A DNA stretch of 64,000 nt from CAZKRL01 sp964555295. GTDB lineage: Bacteria > Bacteroidota > Bacteroidia > Flavobacteriales_D > Sanyastnellaceae. Each line of letters opens with the position of its first letter. The stretch's first letter is position 1. Made by a program: the position numbers and the translations under genes. Positions 18,713 to 27,069 of the stretch are shown here, piece after piece. The notes under the pieces are model-generated. The model did no database searches. It was not told the DNA's origin and saw only the letters and a list, made by a program, of their open reading frames with translations. The stretch spans positions 1-64,000 of the forward strand of contig CAZKRL010000011.1 of the NCBI GenBank assembly GCA_964555295.1, in the 5' to 3' direction.

Positions 18713-19243
18713 TCAGCGCCCGAGGTAAAAATTGATGAGCCCTTCTGGAGCAGTTATACTCACTGTTTTTTGTTCATCATTGATCTCATCAAAGAAATCG
18801 GGATGCAAAGGCAACAATATCTCACCATGCTGTCCGATGATACTCATCAGTGGATTCATGACCTTGTCATCGATAGCAGCCACTTTACCAATATCACCAT
18901 GTTCTGCATCGATTACAGTGTATCCAATAATTCGAGCAAACTCCATGCGTTCGCGATCGGATGAACTGATATCTTCCGGACGAATGAAAATGGTACAACC
19001 CACCAGGGCCTTTGCAGCGATTTCGCTATCAATACCCTCCAGTTTCAATTTGATGTTGCGTTGTGTCTTATACTCCATGCTGGTAATCGGATAAGGCACG
19101 ATTTCACCCTTGCGCTCGATGAAGAGGAAGGTAAGATCTTCATAATCCTTCACGTTTGACTGACCCAGTTCAGCCGTTAGTTCTCCCTTGTAGCCATGCA
19201 ACTTGGTGATGGTACCTAAGGCGTGCAATTGCGAAGAATTCAT
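18713..19243 (-). CDS. rimM: Ribosome maturation factor RimM
   Basis: Assists late assembly of the 30S head around S19 and 16S rRNA. It has 176 residues: an N-terminal RimM barrel (8-90, starting LGTITKLHGYKGELTAEL) and a C-terminal PRC-barrel (98-176) ending in a leucine- and proline-containing stretch (GEILLPLHPDFFDEIND). It follows rpsP as in most bacteria. A strong rho-independent terminator lies between rpsP and rimM and ends only 6 bases before this ATG, so expression may depend on readthrough. Confidence 0.94.
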   Translation of the reverse strand: MNSSQLHALGTITKLHGYKGELTAELGQSNVKDYEDLTFLFIERKGEIVPYPITSMEYKTQRNIKLKLEGIDSEIAAKALVGCTIFIRPEDISSSDRERMEFARIIGYTVIDAEHGDIGKVAAIDDKVMNPLMSIIGQHGEILLPLHPDFFDEINDEQKTVSITAPEGLINFYLGR

Positions 19244-19249
19244 AGGATA

Positions 19250-19273
19250 AAAAAAAAGCCACCCGAAGGTGGC
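19250..19273 (-). terminator. Rho-independent terminator or attenuator between rpsP and rimM
   Basis: On the minus strand the sequence is GCCACC, loop TTCG, GGTGGC, followed by eight T. The six-base-pair stem has a cUUCGg tetraloop, one of the most stable RNA loops, and the U tract is uninterrupted. It starts 18 bases after the rpsP stop codon and ends 6 bases before the rimM start codon, leaving no room for a separate promoter or leader after it. Confidence 0.88.
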
Positions 19274-19291
19274 ATTGGTATGAATGTAAGA

Positions 19292-19828
19292 TTATGCTTC
19301 AGATGATTCTGATGGTGCGGCTTCTTCAGCGGGGGCTGCTTCCTCAGCAGGCGCCGGCGCTGCAGATGCTGCCTCTGCCGCGGCTGTAATCGCTTTGAGG
19401 CGGTTTTCATTCACCTCGCGCTCATGCTTCAGACGCTTGGCTTCATCGGTAGATTTGTTCTTGGCCAATGAATCACGTTTTCCTTGGATCTTGGCGGCCT
19501 TTTCTTGAACCCACGCTTCGTATCTCTTATCAGCTTCTTCCTGAGAGAAAGCACCTTTGGCGACGCCCTTATCAAGGTGAAGACGGTAGAGCACTCCAGT
19601 GTAGCTAAGCATAGCGCGCACTGTATCTGTGGGTTGAGCACCATTCTTGATCCAGGTCACAGCACGATCGTTGTCGAGCTGAATACTGGCCGGGTTGGTG
19701 TTGGGGTTGTAACTTCCGATACGCTCGATGAATTTTCCATCACGGGGTGAACGGGAGTCTGCTGCCACGATGTGAAAGAAGGGTTTTCCTTTCTTTCCGT
19801 GACGCTGAAGTCTGAGCTTTACTGCCAT
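19292..19828 (-). CDS. rpsP: 30S ribosomal protein S16 with C-terminal tail
   Basis: Structural protein of the small ribosomal subunit. Residues 1-80 match S16 (VKLRLQRHGKKGKPFFHIVAADSRSPRDG, then ERIGSYNPNT). The rest of the 178 residues is a charged helical linker (95-145) and an Ala/Glu/Pro-rich end (PAEEAAPAEEAAPSESSEA). Such tails are common on S16 in Bacteroidetes, while E. coli S16 is near 82 residues. The tail is likely disordered and exposed. A TAGTTTTG promoter-like box lies about 56 bases upstream, and a strong terminator follows the stop. Confidence 0.96.
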   Translation of the reverse strand: MAVKLRLQRHGKKGKPFFHIVAADSRSPRDGKFIERIGSYNPNTNPASIQLDNDRAVTWIKNGAQPTDTVRAMLSYTGVLYRLHLDKGVAKGAFSQEEADKRYEAWVQEKAAKIQGKRDSLAKNKSTDEAKRLKHEREVNENRLKAITAAAEAASAAPAPAEEAAPAEEAAPSESSEA

Positions 19829-19883
19829 AGTTGTGTTGTTTGTGGGGTGCGAAACCCGGGTAACAATTTTTTAATTAGGGGCG

Positions 19884-19891
19884 CAAAACTA
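19884..19891 (-). promoter_or_regulatory. Putative -7 promoter box of rpsP
   Basis: Read on the minus strand this is TAGTTTTG, a full TAnnTTTG match, giving a leader of roughly 50 bases before the rpsP ATG. No -33 TTG was seen at the usual distance. Confidence 0.45.
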
Positions 19892-19968
19892 CTGCATGTC
19901 ATACATATTTTGGCGCGGTGGACAAAAAAAAGAAAAATTTTTTGTGTCATCGGGGAAATGACCTCGGT

Positions 19969-20511
19969 GTGAACGCAAGGTCAATGCTCCTCTGCTTTGC
20001 CGCCATGCTATTGTCGAGCCTGTCGTTCTCGCAATATCAGGAGAATCCGCTCAATAACAGCACACGATATTTTTTAGGGGGAGGACTCAACACAATGGAT
20101 CGAGCCGCTGTTTGCGGTGAATTTGTTTTCAGCAGAAAGGGTGAAGGTCCGCTCATAGAAACCCGCCTTGGCTTCAGCAGGGAGATGAGCGGCTTGCCCT
20201 CCGACACGTGCACAACCACAAACAATTGGCAATTGGAGCCAGGCATCTTCCTTGGCGATGGATGGCGCTTTGGCAAACTGACATTGACGGGGGCGTTGGG
20301 ATTGAATATGTCTTTTCGACAATACTGCCGCATTGAGGGCTATGAAGAAAGGATGAAGAAGGCTTTGCTTCCCGCTCTCGGTGCGAGGATTTCGAGCGCG
20401 GTGCAAGTATCGAATCGCTGGCAACTGCAGATCAACCTCATCGGCAATGTCGGCTTTCGAAATGCTTATTACGGTGCAACGATTGGAGTCGCGAAATACA
20501 TTAAGGGCTGA
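19969..20511 (+). CDS. Small predicted outer-membrane beta-barrel protein
   Basis: Unrecognised exported protein of about 180 residues. The GTG at 19969 is preferred because it adds a positive charge ahead of a signal peptide (LLCFAAMLLSSLSFSQ); an ATG at 19984 is the alternative. The frame is open further upstream, but that part is lysine-rich and overlaps promoter sequence. The mature part has alternating amphipathic strands (TRYFLGGGLNTMDRAAV, ETRLGFSREM, LTLTGALGLNMSF, NVGFRNAYYGATIGVAKY), as expected for a small outer-membrane barrel. Three cysteines occur in the mature part. It ends 3 bases before rsmE, so the two are probably cotranscribed; a functional link is not evident. Confidence 0.65.
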   Translation: MNARSMLLCFAAMLLSSLSFSQYQENPLNNSTRYFLGGGLNTMDRAAVCGEFVFSRKGEGPLIETRLGFSREMSGLPSDTCTTTNNWQLEPGIFLGDGWRFGKLTLTGALGLNMSFRQYCRIEGYEERMKKALLPALGARISSAVQVSNRWQLQINLIGNVGFRNAYYGATIGVAKYIKG

Positions 20512-20514
20512 ACC

Positions 20515-21228
20515 ATGAGGCAGGAATACAATTTCTACGCTCCCCCGAAAGTCTTGGTCGACGGCGCTGCACTGCCCGATGATGAGGCCTTACATTTTAT
20601 TAAATCGTTGCGGGGCCGTTCGGGCGATGTCCTGAAAATCACCGACGGTTGCGGTAAGTTGTATAGCGCATCTGCTGAGGTAAATAAATCAGCGGTTGTT
20701 TTGTTGGATCTAACGTTGATTGAGGAAACGATTGAAGATAACCTACCCACACTTGCCGTGGGGCTGTTAAAACATGCCGACCGAATGGAGTGGTTGGTAG
20801 AAAAAGCCGTTGAAATTGGGGTGAAAGAAATTGTTTGGCTCTTGACGGAGAAGTCGACGCGTTACGGTTACCGCCATGAACGAATGGAACGCATTGCCAT
20901 TGCAGCCATGAAGCAATCAGGTCGATTGTGGTTACCTAAAATCAACGGTCCAGTTGAATTTTCAGAATGGATCATCAATTGCAATGATTCCATGAAATTC
21001 ATCGCCCATTGCCAAGATGCCAACGAAAAAGCTTCGCTCGTCAACAAGATTGACCCCAACATTGCAACGTTGATATTGATAGGACCAGAGAGTGATTTTT
21101 CAGATGGAGAAGTGCAAATAGCCAAAGAAGAACATTTCGTTCCAGTGTCATTAGGCCCCTCCAGATTGCGCTCCGAAACGGCGGCCATTTATGCACTCAC
21201 TATGTTCTCAGGAGTAATCTCGAAATGA
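20515..21228 (+). CDS. rsmE: 16S rRNA (uracil-1498-N3)-methyltransferase
   Basis: SPOUT-class enzyme that methylates N3 of U1498 in 16S rRNA. It has 237 residues: an N-terminal PUA-like domain (1-70) and a knotted SAM-binding domain (75-237). Motifs are DRMEWLVEKAVEIGVKEIVWLLTEKST, the KQSGR segment, GPESDFSDGEV (usually GPEGDFS; here Ser replaces the second Gly), and LGPSRLRSETAA. It lies 3 bases after a small barrel-protein gene. Confidence 0.94.
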   Translation: MRQEYNFYAPPKVLVDGAALPDDEALHFIKSLRGRSGDVLKITDGCGKLYSASAEVNKSAVVLLDLTLIEETIEDNLPTLAVGLLKHADRMEWLVEKAVEIGVKEIVWLLTEKSTRYGYRHERMERIAIAAMKQSGRLWLPKINGPVEFSEWIINCNDSMKFIAHCQDANEKASLVNKIDPNIATLILIGPESDFSDGEVQIAKEEHFVPVSLGPSRLRSETAAIYALTMFSGVISK

Positions 21229-21318
21229 AAACTGATTACGAACGATTATGTTTTGCGACTTGCAAAATCGAAATCGCTTTTCATCTCAAGCATCTTTCAT
21301 GAGTATGAATTTTCATCC

Positions 21319-22167
21319 TCAAACTTCCATAAACCACTTAATACTCACAGATATCCGTTCTTTGAGATCCTTTCGATCGACAATGTAATCCAAAAACCCG
21401 TGCTCCTGAACGAACTCGGCGCTCTGGAACCCTTTGGGTAAATCTTTGCCAATGGTTTCTTTAACGACTCGCGGCCCCGCAAATCCTATCAGGGCTTTGG
21501 GCTCCGAAATATTGATATCACCCAACATAGCGTAAGATGCAGTAACGCCTCCGGTAGTCGGATCAGTTACCAAACTGATGTATGGCAATCTATTCTTAGA
21601 TAATAAAGTGAGTTTAGCTGAGGTCTTGGCCATCTGCATTAAAGAATAACCCGCCTCCATCATTCTGGCTCCACCCGATTTGGAGATACAGATAAATGCC
21701 GCTTTCTGACGTATGGCTTCATCCACCGCTAAAGCAAATTTTTCACCTACAACTGATCCCATCGATCCACCAATAAAAGCGAAGTCCATACACGCAATCA
21801 CGGTATTAAATCCAGCTACTTTTCCAGCGCCTACGCGCATGGCATCATTCAACCCGGTTTTCGTAATGGTGGTTTTTATTCTGTCGCGATAAGATTTGGT
21901 GTCTTTGAACTCAAGCGGATCTCCACTCCGCAAGTTGGCCGCTATCTCTGAGTATTCGTTGTTATCAAACAATATGGAAAAATATTCCCGAGAGCCGATT
22001 TTATCATGGTAGTTGCATTGCTTGCATACCCAGTTTTGCTCTGCATGATCTTCGGAAATAACCACGGTCTTGCACTCTGGACAACTATACCAAAGCCCTT
22101 CAGGAATCTCCTTCTTCTCTTTGTTTTTAGTGGTTATTCCCTGTATCTTCCTTTTGAACCAACTCAT
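21319..22167 (-). CDS. accD: Acetyl-CoA carboxylase carboxyltransferase subunit beta
   Basis: With AccA (encoded at 29427-30383) this forms the carboxyltransferase that makes malonyl-CoA, the first step of fatty acid synthesis. The 282 residues begin with a zinc ribbon (Cys29, Cys32, Cys48, Cys51). The crotonase-like fold has CMDFAFIGGSMGSVVGEKF, SGGARMMEAGYSLMQMAKTSA and TDPTTGGVTASYAMLGD. The gene stands alone; accA is about 7 kb away on the other strand. A GATATTTGC sequence just upstream may be part of its promoter. Confidence 0.95.
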   Translation of the reverse strand: MSWFKRKIQGITTKNKEKKEIPEGLWYSCPECKTVVISEDHAEQNWVCKQCNYHDKIGSREYFSILFDNNEYSEIAANLRSGDPLEFKDTKSYRDRIKTTITKTGLNDAMRVGAGKVAGFNTVIACMDFAFIGGSMGSVVGEKFALAVDEAIRQKAAFICISKSGGARMMEAGYSLMQMAKTSAKLTLLSKNRLPYISLVTDPTTGGVTASYAMLGDINISEPKALIGFAGPRVVKETIGKDLPKGFQSAEFVQEHGFLDYIVDRKDLKERISVSIKWFMEV

Positions 22168-22207
22168 TGCTATTCTTCAATTTGTCTGCAAATATCCTAA
22201 ATGTGAT

Positions 22208-25200
22208 TTATCTCAGCAGATAAATGGGGCCATATTCACGAAGTGCCTTGCCATCATACGTTACAGCCGTGATGCGATAGTTGTAAACGTCGTCGCCAAT
22301 ACTTAACCCCGGGTTCCAAACGGTTTCTATGTCCGTTGTAGCAAATACCAAATCACCCAACCGGTTGTACACTCTAATGTCAATCTCCCGAAGATTGAAA
22401 CCCTGAACCCTCCAGCCCTCATTGATGTTGTCTTCATTCGGAGTGAAGGCCGACGGTATGAATAATCCGAAGTTACAGGGAAAAACTTCTGCCTTAATGC
22501 TTTCGGAAATGGCGCCGCATGCGTTCTGCGCAGTGATAGTATATACTCCGGGTTGGGTAATTTCTCTCGTCAAACCCAGAGTTGTATCACTCCATGCATA
22601 GTTCAGGGCATCTTTTATGTCAACCACGATTTCGGCACTCGCATCCTCACAAAATGAAACTGTTTCCTCCATGGTAATCGTTGGGTATTCGGAGAGATAG
22701 ATTTGTACGGGATAGCTTACGTTACAAGCTGAATCCGTCACCTGAAAGCTGTAACTTCCTGCTGTTTCGAAAATCGCGGTTGTACCTATTTGGCCGTCTG
22801 ACCATTCCCCAGGAATGAGAGTTTGAATTGTAACGGCATCGCCACAAAGTGCGATTTCATCCTGAAGACCGGTCGCTGCTTCGAGTTGCACGCTCACCTG
22901 AAATGTGTCAGTTTGTATACAACCAAAGGCCTCGGCGAAATACGAATAGCTGCCATCTACAGTAATTAAAATTTCATTATCGACGATACCGTTGGACCAT
23001 TGCACAGGAGCTTCAAAGCTGAGAGAAAATCCCAGATTGGAACATACAACGGTGTCAGAAACCACGGGTAGAATTTCAATCGGGAAATAATTCAAGGTGA
23101 AAGTTTCAGTAATCTCACATCCATTCCATTGTCCTGTGACAATGTTGCCGCCTTGATTCATGGGCTCTTCAAAAGAATTACTGCCATTGGCCCAAGTAAT
23201 GCTTCCTGGCCAATCAGTTATTTGAAGGGTATATTCATTCCACGGACAAATTGTTGTGTCAGACAATGGCAGTAGGGGAGGGAGTTCGATGTAATCCGCT
23301 TCCAGAGTGTCAGCAAAGGCACAAAGACCATCTGCATATTCGAAAATATATACACCAGTGGATGTGATTGTAAAGTTGTCTGACGGCCCAGTTCCATTCC
23401 AAAGTCCGGTCACTTCCGATTGCAGGGTGAGCGAGGTGCCTTCGCACAAAATTGTATCGACACCTAAATCTACAAAGGGCGAGTTGTATTCACTGATTTG
23501 TATGGTGTCGTTGAGAGTGCAGGCGCCAGCGGACGCATGAAGATAGTAGGTTCCCGCACCTGTGGTGATGGTGATATTATCATTGGCATCGTTCCAAAGT
23601 ACCTCCTCCCAACCGCTTCCGGCGTTGAGAGTGACAACGCTGTTTCTGCAAATAGTGGTGTCATTCGGGAAATCGTAGGTGGGTTGTGCATCGTAGCTCA
23701 CAAGAATTTCGTCAGTTTGAATACATCCTTCATTCCCATAAACGAATGTGTATGTGCCAGGTGTAGTAACGGAATATTCATTGGCTGCTGTACTTGAGTT
23801 CCAGATACCTGTGGCTGGGGTTGATAGCACTAGTATTTCGCCCAAACATAAAGTAGTATCTGGTCCAAGATCCAGCATGATGGGCGTTATGGGAAATATG
23901 ATGATTTGGTCGGTTGCCGTGCAGGTTGATATAGACGCCGTAACACTAACAATTCCTGCTCCTGCAAGGATGGAGGTTTCTTCCGAGCCATTATTCCATT
24001 GCACATTCTCCCAGCTCTCTCCAGCTGATAGGGAAATATGAGCCCCCGCGCAAATGCTGGTATCATTCCCAATATTCAAATCGGGAAGCGATATAACAGT
24101 CACTTCAATAGTATCTGATTGCGCACATTGGCCGGGTGAATAGGTGAATGAGTATTGGCCACCCGATGAAATTAGCAGCGAATCTGAGAAGTAATTATTG
24201 TTCCAAATACCGGGCGCTTGCGTAGTTAATATAATTTCATCTCCCTCACATAATTCACGGTTGCTGCCGAGGTCTAGTAATATTGAATCGATAGCACTGA
24301 TGTGAAGGGTGTCTCTCGCGATACAGTTTTCAATTATGGCCAAAACAGCATAATCACCCGCTTGAGAAACAGTGATGCTTTCACCTCCAGCCCCGGTAGA
24401 CCATGCAATAAAATCCCAGACATCTCCTGCGGAAAGTGCAAGGGTTTGCCCCTCACAAACCACGGTATCATTTCCAATATCAAGCAGCGGAACAGGGAAG
24501 AGATCAATGTTAATTGTGTCAGCATATTCACAACCATTGATGTTGGTCGAAAAAGAATATTGACCTGATTCGAATACCTGCAAGTAATCTGCAACGCTTC
24601 CATCTGACCATATCCCCACAAAATCGGTTTGTAATAATGGCGGTTGGTTGCTGCATCCTAAGATGTCGTTGCCGAGGCTCAGTTGTGGATCGGGTGGAAC
24701 AGAAACGATAATGTCGGCTTGGTCATCACAGGAGTTTTTGCTTACAACAACCTGGTATTCTCCGGGTATCAGAAATCGGGTAGAAGATGAATTTCCGTCT
24801 GACCATAGAACTTGTTCATATTCGCCAGGGAGGATAATTTCAGTGCTGTCGTAAGGACAAACGATGAGTTCCGTGGCAATGCTCAGAGGTTCAAAGGGTA
24901 TAACCGTAATTGTGAGACTATCCATCGTATGACAAAATCCGGCTGTATCAGCACTGAGCACGAATTCGAATTGCAGCGTGTCAGAAGTTGTGTTCTGTAA
25001 GGAGATGAGATGGTTAGAAATATGATTGTCATAGCCCTCAGGTAATCCGATCCAGTCGTAGCTATAATTCGCGTTGGCAGCCATTCCGATGCCGATGAAA
25101 TCCCCCCCACATATCGTCTGATCTGTTCCGAGAAAGGCAGGATTAGCCGGCTCAATGGGCTGGCAGGTATAGAAAGAGATGTCATCGATACCAAAATCAT

Positions 25201-25756
25201 TACCTCCACCGCTGCTTTGTTGATTGATAATACACAAAGACAATTGACTGTTGTTACCAGTGTACCATTGGGCACTGATTTGTTGCCATGCACCATCAAT
25301 CTCATTTACCTCGGGCAGCAGAACCCCATTGATTCTGATTTGCAGTTGCGCGTAGGGATGTGGCTCAGGGATATCAGTGATATTACATGCCCAAAACGAG
25401 AAGGTATAAAAGGTTAATGGATTAACGTTGACCGTTTGGCACCACACTTCTGCGTTGTCGGCCGAATCTCCATTGCAAATCATAAAGTTCCCGGTTCCCG
25501 GATTTGTATGGTCGAGGCCGGTGAAATTGTTGTGGTATTCCTGAGCATTCGGGCCGATGGCATATCGGTCTTCCGGACAGAGGGTACAGAGAATATTGGG
25601 CGCTGGAACAAACAGATGATCACTGCTGAAGCCGATGTTTCCGGCTTCAAAATCACCATTGAATAGCGCATCTACGGGTGTTTCACAATTTCCGCATTGT
25701 GAAATACCTTGATGGCAAACGAGCGTTATCCATAGGCTGATGATGAGCCTGCGCAT
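22208..25756 (-). CDS. T9SS type B secreted protein with twelve Ig-like modules
   Basis: Large cell-surface or secreted protein (1182 residues). Order: signal peptide (1-19); an N-terminal carbohydrate-binding-like region (21-200) ending in FGIDDISFYTC; an intermediate region (207-285); about twelve Ig/PKD-like modules starting near residues 290, 359, 425, 494, 560, 628, 694, 762, 829, 896, 963 and 1027; and a gliding-motility-associated C-terminal domain (1095-1182, LFIPSAFTPNEDNINEGW) that targets it to T9SS. Modules are 64-69 residues with two cysteines each, probably a disulfide. It is likely an adhesin or matrix protein; the ligand is unknown. It begins 2 bases after the acyltransferase gene stops. 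Confidence 0.9.
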   Translation of the reverse strand: MRRLIISLWITLVCHQGISQCGNCETPVDALFNGDFEAGNIGFSSDHLFVPAPNILCTLCPEDRYAIGPNAQEYHNNFTGLDHTNPGTGNFMICNGDSADNAEVWCQTVNVNPLTFYTFSFWACNITDIPEPHPYAQLQIRINGVLLPEVNEIDGAWQQISAQWYTGNNSQLSLCIINQQSSGGGNDFGIDDISFYTCQPIEPANPAFLGTDQTICGGDFIGIGMAANANYSYDWIGLPEGYDNHISNHLISLQNTTSDTLQFEFVLSADTAGFCHTMDSLTITVIPFEPLSIATELIVCPYDSTEIILPGEYEQVLWSDGNSSSTRFLIPGEYQVVVSKNSCDDQADIIVSVPPDPQLSLGNDILGCSNQPPLLQTDFVGIWSDGSVADYLQVFESGQYSFSTNINGCEYADTINIDLFPVPLLDIGNDTVVCEGQTLALSAGDVWDFIAWSTGAGGESITVSQAGDYAVLAIIENCIARDTLHISAIDSILLDLGSNRELCEGDEIILTTQAPGIWNNNYFSDSLLISSGGQYSFTYSPGQCAQSDTIEVTVISLPDLNIGNDTSICAGAHISLSAGESWENVQWNNGSEETSILAGAGIVSVTASISTCTATDQIIIFPITPIMLDLGPDTTLCLGEILVLSTPATGIWNSSTAANEYSVTTPGTYTFVYGNEGCIQTDEILVSYDAQPTYDFPNDTTICRNSVVTLNAGSGWEEVLWNDANDNITITTGAGTYYLHASAGACTLNDTIQISEYNSPFVDLGVDTILCEGTSLTLQSEVTGLWNGTGPSDNFTITSTGVYIFEYADGLCAFADTLEADYIELPPLLPLSDTTICPWNEYTLQITDWPGSITWANGSNSFEEPMNQGGNIVTGQWNGCEITETFTLNYFPIEILPVVSDTVVCSNLGFSLSFEAPVQWSNGIVDNEILITVDGSYSYFAEAFGCIQTDTFQVSVQLEAATGLQDEIALCGDAVTIQTLIPGEWSDGQIGTTAIFETAGSYSFQVTDSACNVSYPVQIYLSEYPTITMEETVSFCEDASAEIVVDIKDALNYAWSDTTLGLTREITQPGVYTITAQNACGAISESIKAEVFPCNFGLFIPSAFTPNEDNINEGWRVQGFNLREIDIRVYNRLGDLVFATTDIETVWNPGLSIGDDVYNYRITAVTYDGKALREYGPIYLLR

Positions 25757-25758
25757 AG

Positions 25759-26973
25759 TTAATTTTCTTTCAGAAGCGCAAAATTGTCAGAGGAATTTGC
25801 GGCAATAAAATTGCTCACTGGATTGGCGTACATATTCAGTAAAATCTCTCTCGCATTGCTGGCCAAATTCTCTTTTGGAAGTCCCGATTTTTTGCGGTTC
25901 AATGTTAGTTTTAGTACCTGACCTCTCAAGTAATTTGCGAAAGTGATGCGCTGGATATTCGAATAATGCTCCTTGAATTCCTTGCTGCCATGGAGCATGT
26001 CATAAGCAATGTAGTTCGTAGGCCATAGCTGATAAATCCGATGCATTTGTTGGTCGATGCAGTCACTCAGTGCCTTGAACTTTTCATTTTTGTTTTGAAT
26101 GGATGATAGTGATGCTATGAACGCGCTCAAATCTTCTCCCACCGAAATATTCACTCTGCCCTTGTGTCCCGTAATTCCTGTAATCATCGAGAAGAAATCT
26201 TCATTGGGCTGCTTGTTGTATGAACCGAAATATCGCTTGTGCAGTAATTCGTTGGTCTTAATGATATCGCACGGGTCATACTCGTAGCTCACGCAGGTTG
26301 GTAAGAGATTGAGGCCTTGCAATGATTCTTCCATCTTATCGGGACCACTGATCGCAAGCATTTTCAATAATGCCGTAGAAGTGCGGTCATCGCCATCCTT
26401 ACTTCGTCCTTCTCTATGAGCAATCCAAATGGAGGTTTGGTCGTTTGTGATGGTCTGCCGGATATAATTGCTCAATCGGGCCGAGATATGAATCATTGCC
26501 CTTGAGGTGGTGTCGCGATGCACAATGAAGTTTCTGTTGCAGCGTACCAAATCTTCAACGAACTTGGTTTTAAGCAGGTTGTTGCCGATCGCAATTTGGG
26601 TCGCTTTAAAACCACGTTCTACCAAACAAACATTGAGCAGCGCGCTATCTAAAACGATATCCCGATGATTGCTGATAAACAAATAGGCCTTATTTCGCTC
26701 GATATTCTCAACGTTCGAAAAGGTGAGTCCGCTCGTGGTCATTTGTGTTATCACCTTTACAGCAGGCGCACTGATTTCCTCCTGAAATGTCTTCACCGTA
26801 TCAGAGGCAAGCACCATATCACTGATTTCTGATTTGCGCATGGCCGGATACACCCACTTCATCATTTTATAGAACAATGGTTCTTCCGACAAGCGCTTCA
26901 GTGCCTCTGGCATTTCTGAGTCGTCATAGGGCCGAATAGACTCGAAACTATTGACATCAATCTCCTCACTCAT
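25759..26973 (-). CDS. Glycerol-phosphate acyltransferase-like protein (PlsC/PlsB superfamily)
   Basis: Predicted acyltransferase of 404 residues acting in membrane lipid synthesis. The catalytic HxxxxD motif is in FISNHRDIVLDSALL, with partner motifs NRNFIVHRDTTSR and IWIAHREGRSKDGDDRTSTALLKML downstream, a PlsB-like order. No membrane segment is obvious, so it is probably peripheral. Bacteroidetes genomes label such proteins 1-acylglycerol-3-phosphate acyltransferase, but substrate preference cannot be read here. It comes 2 bases ahead of the large T9SS protein gene on the same strand, an arrangement without obvious functional logic. Confidence 0.8.
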   Translation of the reverse strand: MSEEIDVNSFESIRPYDDSEMPEALKRLSEEPLFYKMMKWVYPAMRKSEISDMVLASDTVKTFQEEISAPAVKVITQMTTSGLTFSNVENIERNKAYLFISNHRDIVLDSALLNVCLVERGFKATQIAIGNNLLKTKFVEDLVRCNRNFIVHRDTTSRAMIHISARLSNYIRQTITNDQTSIWIAHREGRSKDGDDRTSTALLKMLAISGPDKMEESLQGLNLLPTCVSYEYDPCDIIKTNELLHKRYFGSYNKQPNEDFFSMITGITGHKGRVNISVGEDLSAFIASLSSIQNKNEKFKALSDCIDQQMHRIYQLWPTNYIAYDMLHGSKEFKEHYSNIQRITFANYLRGQVLKLTLNRKKSGLPKENLASNAREILLNMYANPVSNFIAANSSDNFALLKEN

Positions 26974-27057
26974 GTGGCTAATGTATGATTGAATTCATTT
27001 AGGTGAAATATTGCCTGCAACCTGACATCATATTCAGGTGTCTGTTTTACACTTAGT

Positions 27058-27065
27058 TATTTTTG
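27058..27065 (+). promoter_or_regulatory. Putative -7 promoter box, 4 bases before a GTG start
   Basis: TATTTTTG matches TAnnTTTG fully and ends 4 bases before the GTG of the lectin-type T9SS gene, so the transcript may have almost no leader. Confidence 0.45.
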
Positions 27066-27069
27066 CCCA

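Noticed and set aside
22208..25756. Regular repeats considered as a CRISPR-like or satellite array
   Set aside because: The period (about 200 bases) is diverged at DNA level and keeps a reading frame; it encodes Ig-like modules of a secreted protein.
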